From: an uncultured Clostridia bacterium | GTDB lineage: Bacteria > Bacillota > Clostridia > HGM11514 | Reading direction: 5' to 3' | NCBI GenBank assembly: GCA_934464705.1 | Contig: CAKSKB010000017.1 | Location: forward strand, 5,578-69,577 | Length of the DNA stretch: 64,000 nucleotides | In this document: positions 16,238 through 25,096 of the stretch, in pieces | Layout: every line of letters starts with the position of its first letter | How positions within the stretch are numbered: position 1 is the first letter of the stretch | Notes under the pieces: generated by a model | Database searches by the model: none | What the model was told of the DNA's origin: nothing | The model's input: only the letters and a program-made list of their open reading frames with translations | Made by a program: the position numbers and the translations under genes

Positions 16238-17431
16238 GTGAAAATAAACTGGAACAACAAATATCTTACAATTTCCGTTTATACCCTCATTGTTGTCGCA
16301 CTCAGCATAGTTATATTTAAGTTTTTACAGGGATTCACGGATTACAGCGCTATACTGGATTCTTTCGGCGCAATTATCAAGCCGATTATATACGGTATAG
16401 TTCTGGCTTATATTCTTTCTCCGATAGAAAAAATATTTGAATATAAAGTTCTGCCAAAGATTTTCAAAAAAGGCAAGCCGAAATTTCTGCGCTATGCCGC
16501 AATAGGCATTGCTTACCTTCTGTTTGTAATCGCTTTCGCGCTTGTACTGTATATTGCCATTCCTCAGCTGCTCGAAAGCATAAACAAAATTATTGTTTCA
16601 ATTCCTATGTACATCGTTAATGTACAGAACTGGTTCAACTCGCTCATGCAGACAAAAACAGGCAAGCTCATTGCAAGCAATGTGGATTTGTCCGGAGTAA
16701 ATTTTGAAACGATATTTACAAATTTGCAGGATATGCTCAGTTCATCGCTTATTGCGGTTAAGAGCACGTTGTCGGCATTTATTTCGGTACTGTTTAATCT
16801 GATTGTCGGCATTGCAATTTCGGTTTATCTTCTTGTTGACCGCGAAACTTACTTCAGGCAGATAAAAAAACTGCTGTACGCTTTCGGCAACAAAAATAAA
16901 GTTACCGATTTCTGCGAGGATTGCAGAACAACAAAAGAACTTTTCAACAGCTTTATGTACGGCAAGCTTGTAGAATGTTTTATAGTTGGCGTTGCGTGTT
17001 ACATAGGCGTTGCGATAATGGGCGTTAACAATGCGCTGCTGATAAGTGTTATTGTGGGGGTTACGAATTTCATACCGTATTTCGGACCTATCATCGGTGC
17101 TATACCGGGTGTTGTGCTTATTTTCTTTGACGGTAAAAACGGCACAAACCCGACCATGACTCTCGTTTTCATAATATTTATTCTTGTCCTTCAGCAGCTT
17201 GACGGCAATGTTCTGGGGCCGAGAATCCAGGGAAAAAGCGTAGGAATATCATCATTCTGGGTGCTTATTTCAGTCGTTGTTTTCGGAGAATTTTTCGGAG
17301 TATGGGGTATGCTGCTTTCGGCGCCCGTATTTGCTGTCATAATGTCCGTATTCAGGGCGAGCGTCAACAAAAGGCTTGAACGAAAAAACATTGATAAATC
17401 TTTAAATATACCGGAAGAAAAGACGGAATAA
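16238..17431 (+). CDS. AI-2E family transporter (putative permease)
   Basis: A 397-residue integral membrane protein with about eight hydrophobic segments and the family's signature order: paired N-terminal helices, a long amphipathic section (about 110-190), then FIVGVACYIGVAIMGVNNALLISV, TNFIPYFGPIIGAIPG and a C-terminal LLSAPVFAVIMSV. The name comes from TqsA; most members transport ions or unidentified solutes. GTG start at 16238. Confidence 0.9.
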   Translation: MKINWNNKYLTISVYTLIVVALSIVIFKFLQGFTDYSAILDSFGAIIKPIIYGIVLAYILSPIEKIFEYKVLPKIFKKGKPKFLRYAAIGIAYLLFVIAFALVLYIAIPQLLESINKIIVSIPMYIVNVQNWFNSLMQTKTGKLIASNVDLSGVNFETIFTNLQDMLSSSLIAVKSTLSAFISVLFNLIVGIAISVYLLVDRETYFRQIKKLLYAFGNKNKVTDFCEDCRTTKELFNSFMYGKLVECFIVGVACYIGVAIMGVNNALLISVIVGVTNFIPYFGPIIGAIPGVVLIFFDGKNGTNPTMTLVFIIFILVLQQLDGNVLGPRIQGKSVGISSFWVLISVVVFGEFFGVWGMLLSAPVFAVIMSVFRASVNKRLERKNIDKSLNIPEEKTE

Positions 17432-17436
17432 CACTT

Positions 17437-17471
17437 GAAATCACCTCATAAAGTAGTTTTGGGGTGATTTC
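17437..17471 (+). promoter_or_regulatory. hairpin masking a ribosome binding site
   Basis: GAAATCACC (17437-17445) pairs perfectly with GGTGATTTC (17463-17471), 17-nt loop. The right arm contains most of the GGGGTGA ribosome binding site of the next gene, with the start codon just outside. It lacks a T run, so it looks like translational control rather than a terminator. Confidence 0.5.
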
Positions 17472-17472
17472 A

Positions 17473-18066
17473 GTGCGTTTAACGAACGGCAATATTTCGG
17501 CTGAATGTTTAATTGACGGTAAAAATATCGATATTTGCATATCGGGATGCAAAAAACCTTTGCGGATATATGCGCTCGGTGATACTTTGTTTTACGGCGG
17601 AATTGCCGAACCCTGCGGCGAAAACCAAAGCCGGCTTTCGTTCATTCCGCCTTTTAAGCCTTCTGCGGTTATCGTATCCGAAGGGCGGATAGAAGATGAA
17701 CACAACGAAATTTTTCGTTTTGTTTTTGGCGGAATTACTTATTCTTTGGTGACGGAGTTTCCGAAAATTTTCGCTAATGATTTTGAAAAAGAATTATTTT
17801 CGCAGGATTCGCTTAAGGCATGTTTTGATTTCTACGGACATTTTTTTGTATTTTCAAAAAGTCAAATAACATATTATGCGTTTCCGTCAGACTTTTTCAC
17901 GCATCCGCTTCTGCAGTTTCTGCCGTATTCGTTCTGGTATGATATTGATATCTGCGGCAAACACCGAGGATATTATTTTATCGGTTGCGGCGATGCGCCG
18001 ATATTTTCGGATTTTAATTCCGTATCTGAGCTTCTCCGGAATAAAACCGCTTTTGATGAGCCATAA
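17473..18066 (+). CDS. protein of unknown function
   Basis: A 197-residue soluble protein not recognised. It begins MRLTNGNISAECLIDG and contains short beta-strand-like segments to about residue 100, then aromatic-rich stretches (FDFYGHFFVFSKS, QFLPYSFWYDIDICGKHRGYYFIGCGD). No signal peptide or membrane segment. I use GTG at 17473, five bases after GGGGTGA, rather than the GTG at 17464 that lies within that site. Its ribosome binding site is folded in a 9-bp hairpin. It may be a lineage-specific spore or envelope protein; that is a guess. Confidence 0.7.
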   Translation: MRLTNGNISAECLIDGKNIDICISGCKKPLRIYALGDTLFYGGIAEPCGENQSRLSFIPPFKPSAVIVSEGRIEDEHNEIFRFVFGGITYSLVTEFPKIFANDFEKELFSQDSLKACFDFYGHFFVFSKSQITYYAFPSDFFTHPLLQFLPYSFWYDIDICGKHRGYYFIGCGDAPIFSDFNSVSELLRNKTAFDEP

Positions 18067-18100
18067 TAATTACATTAAATTTTAAGGTCTGTTTATAATT

Positions 18101-18475
18101 ATGAATGAATTTATTGTATTTATTATAGGTTCGCTCGGCTACACCGTTATAGAAATGCTCTGGAGAGGCTATACCCACTGGACAATGGGCTTAGCCGGCG
18201 GAATATGTTTTCTTCTTATTTATAATGTTAATCTTCGGGTGTCCTCAGGGCTTTTGATGAAGTGCTTTCTCTCATCGCTTTGCATAACTGCCGTCGAGTT
18301 TGTTTTCGGCGTCTTTTTTAACATGATTTTAGGGCTTGATATATGGGATTATTCCGCCCTGCCGCTTAATCTTTTCGGGCAGATTTGCCTATTGTATTCG
18401 GTTATGTGGTTCTTTTTGAGTATTCCTCTTATCAAGCTTTGTGATATACTTAAAATTACATTGGAAGAGGTATGA
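18101..18475 (+). CDS. small CmpB-like (ABC-transporter type IV) membrane protein
   Basis: A 124-residue protein with four membrane segments (about 2-20, 30-46, 55-80, 88-113). The N-terminus SLGYTVIEMLWRGYTHWTMGLAGGICFL matches the pattern of the putative ABC-transporter type IV (CmpB-like) membrane family common in Clostridia. No ATPase gene adjoins it. Function unknown. Five bp precede the DMT transporter gene. Confidence 0.7.
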   Translation: MNEFIVFIIGSLGYTVIEMLWRGYTHWTMGLAGGICFLLIYNVNLRVSSGLLMKCFLSSLCITAVEFVFGVFFNMILGLDIWDYSALPLNLFGQICLLYSVMWFFLSIPLIKLCDILKITLEEV

Positions 18476-18480
18476 TTTAA

Positions 18481-19371
18481 TTGAAAAACACATTGGCGAT
18501 TTTAACTGCCGGTACTCTTTGGGGTACCATGGGCATTTTTGTTAGGGTCTTGACAGGGTTTGGACTGTCATCTCTCCAGATTTCCGCCGTCAGGCTTGTT
18601 TCGGCAAGTCTGATTCTTATAATTATTTCCGCATTTTCAGGCGGTTCGGAAAACTACAAAATCAAGCGCCGCGACATCTTATGGTTCCTGATGAACGGTA
18701 TTTTCAGTATTACAGGTCTTACAATCTGCTATTTTAATTCCATAAAAATGTCATCTCTTTGTACCGCCGCAATACTTTTATATACAGCGCCCGTATTTGT
18801 TATGATTATGTCCTATTTTATATTCAGGGAAAAAATAACTTCTATGAAACTTATGGCGCTTGTTTGTGCTCTGCTCGGCTGCGCTTTTGTCACGGGATTC
18901 GGCGGAAAAATTTCTGCCGCCGGGGTTGCGTGGGGAATCGGTTCGGGAATATGCTATGCGCTTTACAGTATTTTCGGGACAATACTTCTCAAAAAATACA
19001 AAACTTTTCAGGTAACGCTCATTTCATTTATTGCCGCAGCAATTGCAATTCTTCCGTTTTCGGATATCGGCGGTATTGCCGCAGCTTTCGAAAACGCGGA
19101 AAACAAGCCGCTTTTCGCTCTGCTTTGCGTACTCATAGGACTTGTGACCGCCGTGCTGCCGTACATGCTTTTTACATATGGCCTTAACGGTACTATTCCG
19201 GGCAAAGCATCAATAATGGCTTCCGTCGAACCGGTAGTGGCTACGGTTATAGGTATTCTGTTTTTTTCTGAGCCGTTCGGAGCAAATTCGTTTATCGGTG
19301 TAATCCTTGTAATTCTTGCGGTTATGCTTGTCAATAATTTCGGAAAAAGCGTTGACAAAAAGGACATTTAA
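18481..19371 (+). CDS. EamA/DMT family transporter
   Basis: A 296-residue membrane protein with ten predicted helices made of two EamA repeats (about 5-140 and 150-290), as in drug/metabolite exporters. Repeat signatures GTLWGTMGIFVR and the C-terminal half ASVEPVVATVIGILFFSEPF are clear. The start is TTG at 18481; an ATG nine bases upstream hits a stop at once. The GAAGAGG site is about 10 bp away. Substrate unknown. Confidence 0.9.
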   Translation: MKNTLAILTAGTLWGTMGIFVRVLTGFGLSSLQISAVRLVSASLILIIISAFSGGSENYKIKRRDILWFLMNGIFSITGLTICYFNSIKMSSLCTAAILLYTAPVFVMIMSYFIFREKITSMKLMALVCALLGCAFVTGFGGKISAAGVAWGIGSGICYALYSIFGTILLKKYKTFQVTLISFIAAAIAILPFSDIGGIAAAFENAENKPLFALLCVLIGLVTAVLPYMLFTYGLNGTIPGKASIMASVEPVVATVIGILFFSEPFGANSFIGVILVILAVMLVNNFGKSVDKKDI

Positions 19372-19381
19372 ATGTTATAAT
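19352..19381 (+). promoter_or_regulatory. strong promoter of the beta-helix protein gene
   Basis: Consensus TTGACA (19352-19357), 18 bp, TGt-TATAAT (19376-19381). The -35 box lies in the last codons of the transporter gene. Confidence 0.8.
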
Positions 19382-19408
19382 ATCAAAAAAATGAAGGAGA
19401 TATAACTT

Positions 19409-21907
19409 ATGAAAAAACTTTTATGCTTGATTTTGGCTTTTGCCATGCTGGCACAAATGCAGGTTATCACAGCATTTGCGGCCGGCGAAAATTTGGTTGT
19501 ATTCGTTGCCGAAAACGGCAGCGATACAAATGACGGCTCGCTTGATTCGCCTTTTAAAACAATTTCAAAGGCAGCCGAATTCGTAAACGCCAACAAAGGT
19601 GCCGAATCCGTCAGAATCATTCTCAGAGACGGCTTTTATCCGGCATATGACACAATTGTTTTCAAAAATATTGAAACTAAAGTATTATGGTCGGCATACC
19701 CCGGCGAAGCACCTGTTATAACCGGCGGAGTGCAGCTTAACGGCAGCGATTTTGAGCCTTCTGACAAACTGCCGGGTAAAGACGGAATTTATCAGATTGA
19801 CCTTAAAAAATACGGTGTTGACAAGCTTCTTGATCCAAAACCCGTTATGCAGGCAACTTTCAATGACGAATCTTTAATGCTTGCACGCTGGCCAAACGAT
19901 GACTATTATTATCCGAAGGTTCTTGATGCCGGTACATACTTAAGAGGCTACAGTGAGGACAAGAACCCTCCCGCATCACCCGATTACATACCTCCGGAGG
20001 AATGGAAAAACGATCCCGGCATTATCAAATACGATGATATGCGCTTTGAAAAGTGGGCAAATATAGAAGATGCTTATTTCACAGGCTACTGGGGCGTTCT
20101 CTGGTCAACCGATACACTCAAATGCAGCGAAATTGACAAAACCGCCAAAACAATAAAGTTTGACCGCGCAACCACTTATTCGGTTATTGACGGTATCTGT
20201 CATTTTTATGTATACAATGTCTTTGAAGAACTCGACACAAAAAGCGAATACTACATTGATTCTGATAAAATAATGTACATCTGTCCGCCGAGCGATATAA
20301 AGGACGCAAAAATCGACATATGCCTTACCGACAAGGAATTTTTCAACCTTGAAAACACATCAAATATGTCTTTTTCGGGTATAACTTTTAAGGCTAATGC
20401 AAAATCGGCGTTTGTTATTTCGGGCGGCAAAAACATTATGATTGAAGACTGCAGCTTTACTTCTGTTCAGGACAAAGTAATAGAATTGAAAAACACATAC
20501 GATTCGACAGTGGCTTCTTGCAGATTCTATAACATAGGCGGCAAGGGAATAGAAATAGAATCCGGCGACAGAAACACTCTCGAGTCCTGCGGGTGTGTTG
20601 TCGAAAACTGCACCTTCGAGAAATTTTCTCAGATTTTAAGAACTTACAATCCGGCAATCGCACCTTCGGGAGTAGGTGTGAGAATGTCGAACAACAAATT
20701 CAGCGACGCTCCGCACTCCGCAATAATCTTCGGCGGAAATGATATGGTTATGGAATACAACGAATTTACCGACCTTCTCAAGGAAACCGATGACTGCGGA
20801 ATTATCTATTCCGGCCGTGATATGACAACAAGAGGTCATCAGATAAATTACAACTACTTCCACGATGTGGGCGAGGGAAGCGGCTACGGCAGAGCCGGAA
20901 TTTACATGGACGACGCTATGAGTTCTATGTCGTCATTCGGGAATATTTTTGCAAATATGCAAAAGGCTTATTTCATGGGCGGCGGCAGGCAGCACACAAT
21001 TGCAAACAATGTGTTCTATAATGTTCAGAATCCTATACCGTTTGACGCAAGAAGCTCCGCTATGACACATGAGGATTTGTTAGTTGACAAGGACACAACC
21101 GATACAATTGCATTGAGATTTCGTGCGGTTCCTTATGACAGTGAGATCTGGAAAAAGCGTTATCCCGATGTTTATGAAATGTCAACCGATAAAAACCCGG
21201 GGTATCCAAAGCATAATTCAATTTATAACAACGCTCTCATTTACAGCGGTCAGCCGGATCTGAATGCTCTCGTTGAGCAATATGCTGATAAAATAGAAAG
21301 TAATGTTGACATCAACAGAAAATCATCCGGTCTGATAATCAAAAACGGCGAAAGACCGCAAATTGAATCAGACGGAGATATATTCAAGAAAATTGAAGGT
21401 TTTGAAGCTATACCTACCGCAAGAATGGGAACATACAACGATTATCTTGCCGATAAGCTTTCAAACGCTGCCGCACTTAAAATCGGAAGTCCGTTTGCAT
21501 ACTCCGCAGGCAAAAAGACATTTATCGACACCGAAAACGCAGAGGTAATGCCGATAATAAAAGACGGAAGAACACTTGTTCCGGTAAGATTTATTTCGGA
21601 AACCTTCGGCGCCGATGTTGCTTGGGATGATGCTTCAAGAACGGTTTCCGTTGACCTCGGCGGCAAAAAAATCTGTCTTGTTCTCGGCAAAAATACTATC
21701 ACGATTGACGGCTCTGCCGCACAGCTTGATGTTCCGGCGCAAAGCATTAACGGCAGAACATACATTCCTTTAAGAGCGATGGCTGAGGCAATCGGAAAAC
21801 AGGTTTTCTGGGACGACAGGGGACTTATATATATTTCGGATTCCGAAACACCGTTTACGGAAGACGATACATATATTGTCGATGATATCATAAGAAAACT
21901 TTCATAA
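19409..21907 (+). CDS. secreted right-handed beta-helix protein with copper-amine-oxidase-like C-terminus
   Basis: An 832-residue exported protein. A signal peptide (1-26, ending AFA) is followed by the polysaccharide-lyase-like opening VAENGSDTNDGSLDSPFKTI, a long parallel beta-helix (about 30-620, many N/D-rich turns such as NNKFSDAPHSA, MEYNEFTDL, NYNYFHDVG), and at about 700-815 two repeats of the stalk module often called copper amine oxidase N-terminal-like (GRTLVPVRFISETFGADVAW, GRTYIPLRAMAEAIGKQVFW). Similar proteins bind or cleave pectin and other polysaccharides; no catalytic residues can be assigned by eye. It is a paralogue of the 2169-residue protein at 53754-60263, sharing the ARWPNDD motif. 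Confidence 0.85.
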   Translation: MKKLLCLILAFAMLAQMQVITAFAAGENLVVFVAENGSDTNDGSLDSPFKTISKAAEFVNANKGAESVRIILRDGFYPAYDTIVFKNIETKVLWSAYPGEAPVITGGVQLNGSDFEPSDKLPGKDGIYQIDLKKYGVDKLLDPKPVMQATFNDESLMLARWPNDDYYYPKVLDAGTYLRGYSEDKNPPASPDYIPPEEWKNDPGIIKYDDMRFEKWANIEDAYFTGYWGVLWSTDTLKCSEIDKTAKTIKFDRATTYSVIDGICHFYVYNVFEELDTKSEYYIDSDKIMYICPPSDIKDAKIDICLTDKEFFNLENTSNMSFSGITFKANAKSAFVISGGKNIMIEDCSFTSVQDKVIELKNTYDSTVASCRFYNIGGKGIEIESGDRNTLESCGCVVENCTFEKFSQILRTYNPAIAPSGVGVRMSNNKFSDAPHSAIIFGGNDMVMEYNEFTDLLKETDDCGIIYSGRDMTTRGHQINYNYFHDVGEGSGYGRAGIYMDDAMSSMSSFGNIFANMQKAYFMGGGRQHTIANNVFYNVQNPIPFDARSSAMTHEDLLVDKDTTDTIALRFRAVPYDSEIWKKRYPDVYEMSTDKNPGYPKHNSIYNNALIYSGQPDLNALVEQYADKIESNVDINRKSSGLIIKNGERPQIESDGDIFKKIEGFEAIPTARMGTYNDYLADKLSNAAALKIGSPFAYSAGKKTFIDTENAEVMPIIKDGRTLVPVRFISETFGADVAWDDASRTVSVDLGGKKICLVLGKNTITIDGSAAQLDVPAQSINGRTYIPLRAMAEAIGKQVFWDDRGLIYISDSETPFTEDDTYIVDDIIRKLS

Positions 21908-21916
21908 ATACATTCT

Positions 21917-21954
21917 ACCGCACGGCATTTTTCCACGCCGTGCGGTAATTATTT
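21917..21954 (+). terminator. rho-independent terminator
   Basis: Perfect 10-bp stem ACCGCACGGC (21917-21926) / GCCGTGCGGT (21937-21946), followed by AATTATTT. Confidence 0.8.
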
Positions 21955-21974
21955 GAAAAAAATCCGAAAAGGGC

Positions 21975-22003
21975 TTGTAAAATTTGATAAATAATGCTAT
22001 AAT
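21975..22003 (+). promoter_or_regulatory. extended -10 promoter of the yqhQ operon
   Basis: TTGTAA (21975-21980), 17 bp, TGc-TATAAT (21998-22003). It is the best promoter ahead of the long co-directional run that begins at 22049. Confidence 0.75.
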
Positions 22004-22048
22004 AGATGTGTATGCTATTTTAATTTTACGGTAGGAGGTAAATTCCGA

Positions 22049-22987
22049 TTGGATAATAAAAATATACATAAAACCTCAATCGGCGGTCAGGCGGTGATTG
22101 AAGGCGTTATGATGAGAGGACCGTCGGATATTGCAATTGCGGTCCGGAAAAGCGACGGAGAAATTGTTATTGATAAAAAACCCGTAAAGTCGGTAAAATA
22201 TAAAATACTGAAACTCCCGATTATTCGCGGTGTGTTCAACTTCTTTGCATCACTCGTTACGGGAGTAAAGTCGCTTATGTTTTCGGCAGAGTTTGTCGAC
22301 ATCGAAGGCGACGAACAGGCAGAACCTTCAAAAATCGACAGGTGGCTTACCGAAAAACTCGGCGACAAACTTAAAGACATTGCAATTTATTTCAGCGTTG
22401 CCGTGTCGCTTGTGTTTTCGGTTCTGCTTTTTATAATGCTTCCGGCTTTTCTTACCGGGTTTATCAAAAAGCTCGGTGCGGGTCATTCGCTTATAATTCT
22501 GGCGGAAGGCATTGTCAGAATTGCAATATTTATGGGATATTTGTTCCTGGTTTCAAGGATGAAGGATATTCAAAGGGTTTTTGAATACCACGGCGCGGAA
22601 CACAAATCCATTCATTGCTACGAACACGGCGAAGACCTCACGGTTGAAAATGTCAGAAAATACACAAGGCTTCACCCAAGGTGCGGCACAAGCTTTTTGT
22701 TTATCGTTATGATAATCAGCATAATTGTGTTTTTCTTCATAAAGTCCGATGTCTGGTATTTAAGGCTTGTCTACAGGCTTCTGCTCCTTCCGGTTGTTGC
22801 CGGAATTTCATACGAAATCATCAAGCTTGCCGGCAGATACGATAACCGTCTTACAAGAGCGGTCAGCAAGCCGGGAATGTGGCTTCAGTATTTCACCACC
22901 CGCGAGCCGGACGATTCGCAGATTGAAGTCGCTATTACTTCTCTAAAGGCAGTCATACCGGAAAACAAGGAAGACGACAAATGGTAA
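22049..22987 (+). CDS. yqhQ: DUF1385 membrane protein YqhQ
   Basis: A 312-residue DUF1385 protein, opening IGGQAVIEGVMMRGP, with four to five membrane segments (about 55-75, 110-140, 145-170, 220-240, 245-265) and the conserved EYHGAEHKSIHCYE followed by HPRCGTSF. Function is not established; the family is commonly encoded next to prmC in Firmicutes, as here (7-bp overlap). TTG start at 22049, 9 bp after TAGGAGGT. Confidence 0.93.
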   Translation: MDNKNIHKTSIGGQAVIEGVMMRGPSDIAIAVRKSDGEIVIDKKPVKSVKYKILKLPIIRGVFNFFASLVTGVKSLMFSAEFVDIEGDEQAEPSKIDRWLTEKLGDKLKDIAIYFSVAVSLVFSVLLFIMLPAFLTGFIKKLGAGHSLIILAEGIVRIAIFMGYLFLVSRMKDIQRVFEYHGAEHKSIHCYEHGEDLTVENVRKYTRLHPRCGTSFLFIVMIISIIVFFFIKSDVWYLRLVYRLLLLPVVAGISYEIIKLAGRYDNRLTRAVSKPGMWLQYFTTREPDDSQIEVAITSLKAVIPENKEDDKW

Positions 22988-23811
22988 TATCACAGCTTAT
23001 TTCCGAGTGCCGCCGCATTATAGGCGAGTCATCGGACACACCCATGCTTGACGCAAAGGTCATTGTTAAGTCTGCCCTTAAAATTGACGATATCGGGCTT
23101 ATTCTCAATAAGGATAAAGAAGTTGACGGCAATCTTGCAAAAACCGCTGCCGCAATGGCTGAAAAGCGCAAAAACCATGTTCCTGTTGCTTATATAACGG
23201 GGCACAGGGAGTTTATGTCGCTTGATTTTGCGGTGGAGAGCGGTGTGCTTATTCCGAGGCCGGACACAGAATGCGTTGTCGAAGCGGTAATTAAGAATGT
23301 TTCCGAAGGGAGCATTCTTGACATCGGTACCGGCAGCGGGGCGATAGCGGTTTCGCTTGCAAAGTATATTCCGGAAAGCACAGTGACCGCAATTGATATT
23401 TCAGATAAGGCGCTCGAAACGGCAAAACACAATGCGCTGGCAAACGGCGTTTCGGTCGAATTTATAAAAGCCGATATTTTCGAGTTCGCAACTGATAAAA
23501 TTTTTGACTGCATCGTATCAAATCCTCCGTATATAGAAACCGATGAAATAAGCGGGCTTATGACGGATGTGAAGGAATTTGAACCAATCACGGCGTTCAA
23601 CGGTGGCAGCGACGGGCTTATCTTTTACAGAAAAATAGCGGATTTCTGCAAATCAAATCTTCGAATCGGCGGAAAACTGTTTTTCGAGCACGGATACAAT
23701 CAGTATGATGCCGTGAAAAATATTCTTGCCGCTGAAGGCTTTGAAAATATTAAGGAAATATACGACCTTGCAGGCATTAAACGCGGCTGCCGGGCGGTAT
23801 TCAGAGGTTAG
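22981..23811 (+). CDS. prmC: peptide chain release factor N5-glutamine methyltransferase
   Basis: A 276-residue SAM-dependent methyltransferase that methylates the GGQ glutamine of release factors RF1/RF2. SAM site ILDIGTGSGAIAVSLA (about residue 115) and the glutamine-binding SNPPYIETDE (about 180) are both present. Overlaps yqhQ by seven bases. Confidence 0.95.
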   Translation: MVISQLISECRRIIGESSDTPMLDAKVIVKSALKIDDIGLILNKDKEVDGNLAKTAAAMAEKRKNHVPVAYITGHREFMSLDFAVESGVLIPRPDTECVVEAVIKNVSEGSILDIGTGSGAIAVSLAKYIPESTVTAIDISDKALETAKHNALANGVSVEFIKADIFEFATDKIFDCIVSNPPYIETDEISGLMTDVKEFEPITAFNGGSDGLIFYRKIADFCKSNLRIGGKLFFEHGYNQYDAVKNILAAEGFENIKEIYDLAGIKRGCRAVFRG

Positions 23812-23816
23812 TACAA

Positions 23817-24260
23817 ATGAAAAAATTTTTACATGATTTTAAAGAATTTGCATTCAAAGGCAATATCTTTGACCTGGCTGTCGGCATGATGATAGGGTCT
23901 GCGTTTACCGCAATAGTAACTTCTCTTGTTAATGATATTTTTATGCCGCTTTTCGGTCTTATGACCGGAAGGGTTGATTTCAGCAAGCTGTTTTTTACGC
24001 TCGACGGCAAGGAATACGCTTCGCTTTCGGAAGCCGAAAATGCCGGGGCGGCAGTTATAAAATACGGCAGCTTCATTTCGGCATTTGTTAATTTTATATT
24101 GATAGCGCTGGTTATTTTCCTCTTTCTTAAAATAGTAATCAGGCTCAAAAAGCCTAAGGAAGAGCCGGCGGTAACAACAAAAAAGTGTCCGTTCTGCAAA
24201 TCGGATATTGATATTGAGGCGGTTAGATGTCCTCACTGTACCTCCGTTTTGCAAAACTAA
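23817..24260 (+). CDS. mscL: large-conductance mechanosensitive channel with zinc ribbon tail
   Basis: A 147-residue MscL homologue, the channel that opens under hypo-osmotic stress. The N-terminal helix FKEFAFKGNIFDLAVGMMIGSAF and first pore helix are typical, with the second membrane helix at about 80-105. After the normal C-terminal helix the protein carries a four-cysteine zinc ribbon (CPFC...CPHC, about 124-142), an addition absent from the E. coli protein. Confidence 0.93.
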   Translation: MKKFLHDFKEFAFKGNIFDLAVGMMIGSAFTAIVTSLVNDIFMPLFGLMTGRVDFSKLFFTLDGKEYASLSEAENAGAAVIKYGSFISAFVNFILIALVIFLFLKIVIRLKKPKEEPAVTTKKCPFCKSDIDIEAVRCPHCTSVLQN

Positions 24261-24276
24261 AAGGAGTGTGAACAAC

Positions 24277-25062
24277 ATTTTTAATTGGCTTTACAGATTT
24301 AAGTATACCAAGCGCGGTATTGATAATTTAATGAAATATGTTGTGATTATAAGCGCCGTTATATTTGCGCTTCAGTTTATAGGCATTGATTTAAGACCTA
24401 TTCTCTGCTTTGACGCTGCAAAGATTCTGCATGGTCAGGTATGGAGAATCGTTACATTTATTTTCATTGTGCCGAATACAAGTATAATATTTGCGGCGTT
24501 TGTGTTCTACTTTTATTATATTGTCGGCGCAACGCTTGAAAACGATTGGGGAAGTTTTGTGTTTACCGTCTACTATTTCTTTACGGTTTGTGTGTGTGCC
24601 GTAATAGGTCTTCTGACGGGCGGCACAATCGTAAATTCGTATTATGTTAATCTTGCCATGTTTCTGGCATACGGATTCAGTTATCCCGATCATCAGATTT
24701 TGCTGTTTATGTTCATTCCTATAAAAATGAAATATCTCGCCTGGGGATATGCCGCCATTTCGGTTTTGTGGGTTATAACCGGAGGGTCGCTTGCAGGCAG
24801 ACTGATTCCGCTTTGCGGTCTTGTAAGCTTTGCAGTATTTTTCTGGGACGATTTAATTTCATTCGTGTATCCGGATTTCAGAAACAGAAAAAGACGGAAA
24901 AAATCAGCTTCCGGTACAGCCGCCGGCAAACCCGTGCATAAGTGTGAGGTGTGCGGAAGAACCGAGCTTGACGACCCGGACCTTGAATTCCGTTTTTGTT
25001 CAAGATGTCACGGTTATCACGAATACTGCCTTGAGCATCTTTATACACATGAGCATAAATAA
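24277..25062 (+). CDS. rhomboid-like membrane protein with C-terminal zinc-finger
   Basis: About 261 residues with six membrane segments. LHGQVWRIVTFIF and the first helices follow the pattern of rhomboid-family proteins, but no GxSG serine or paired histidine is evident, so it is likely a non-proteolytic member. The C-terminus (about 225-261) has a cysteine/histidine cluster CEVCGRTELDD...CSRCHGYHEYCLEH that should bind zinc. No ATG, GTG or TTG is well placed: AAGGAG (24261-24266) points to an ATT at 24277, giving IFNWLYRFKYTKRGIDNLMKY; otherwise the first ATG is at 24331 and truncates that segment. Confidence 0.72.
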   Translation: MFNWLYRFKYTKRGIDNLMKYVVIISAVIFALQFIGIDLRPILCFDAAKILHGQVWRIVTFIFIVPNTSIIFAAFVFYFYYIVGATLENDWGSFVFTVYYFFTVCVCAVIGLLTGGTIVNSYYVNLAMFLAYGFSYPDHQILLFMFIPIKMKYLAWGYAAISVLWVITGGSLAGRLIPLCGLVSFAVFFWDDLISFVYPDFRNRKRRKKSASGTAAGKPVHKCEVCGRTELDDPDLEFRFCSRCHGYHEYCLEHLYTHEHK

Positions 25063-25096
25063 ATATAATATGGAATTTTAACGAAAGGAATTTGTT

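Noticed and set aside
17437..17471. rho-independent terminator after the AI-2E gene
   Set aside because: No T run follows the stem; the right arm is the ribosome binding site of the next gene.
25063..25096. possible glmS ribozyme before glmS
   Set aside because: The gap is only 34 bp, too short for the ribozyme.
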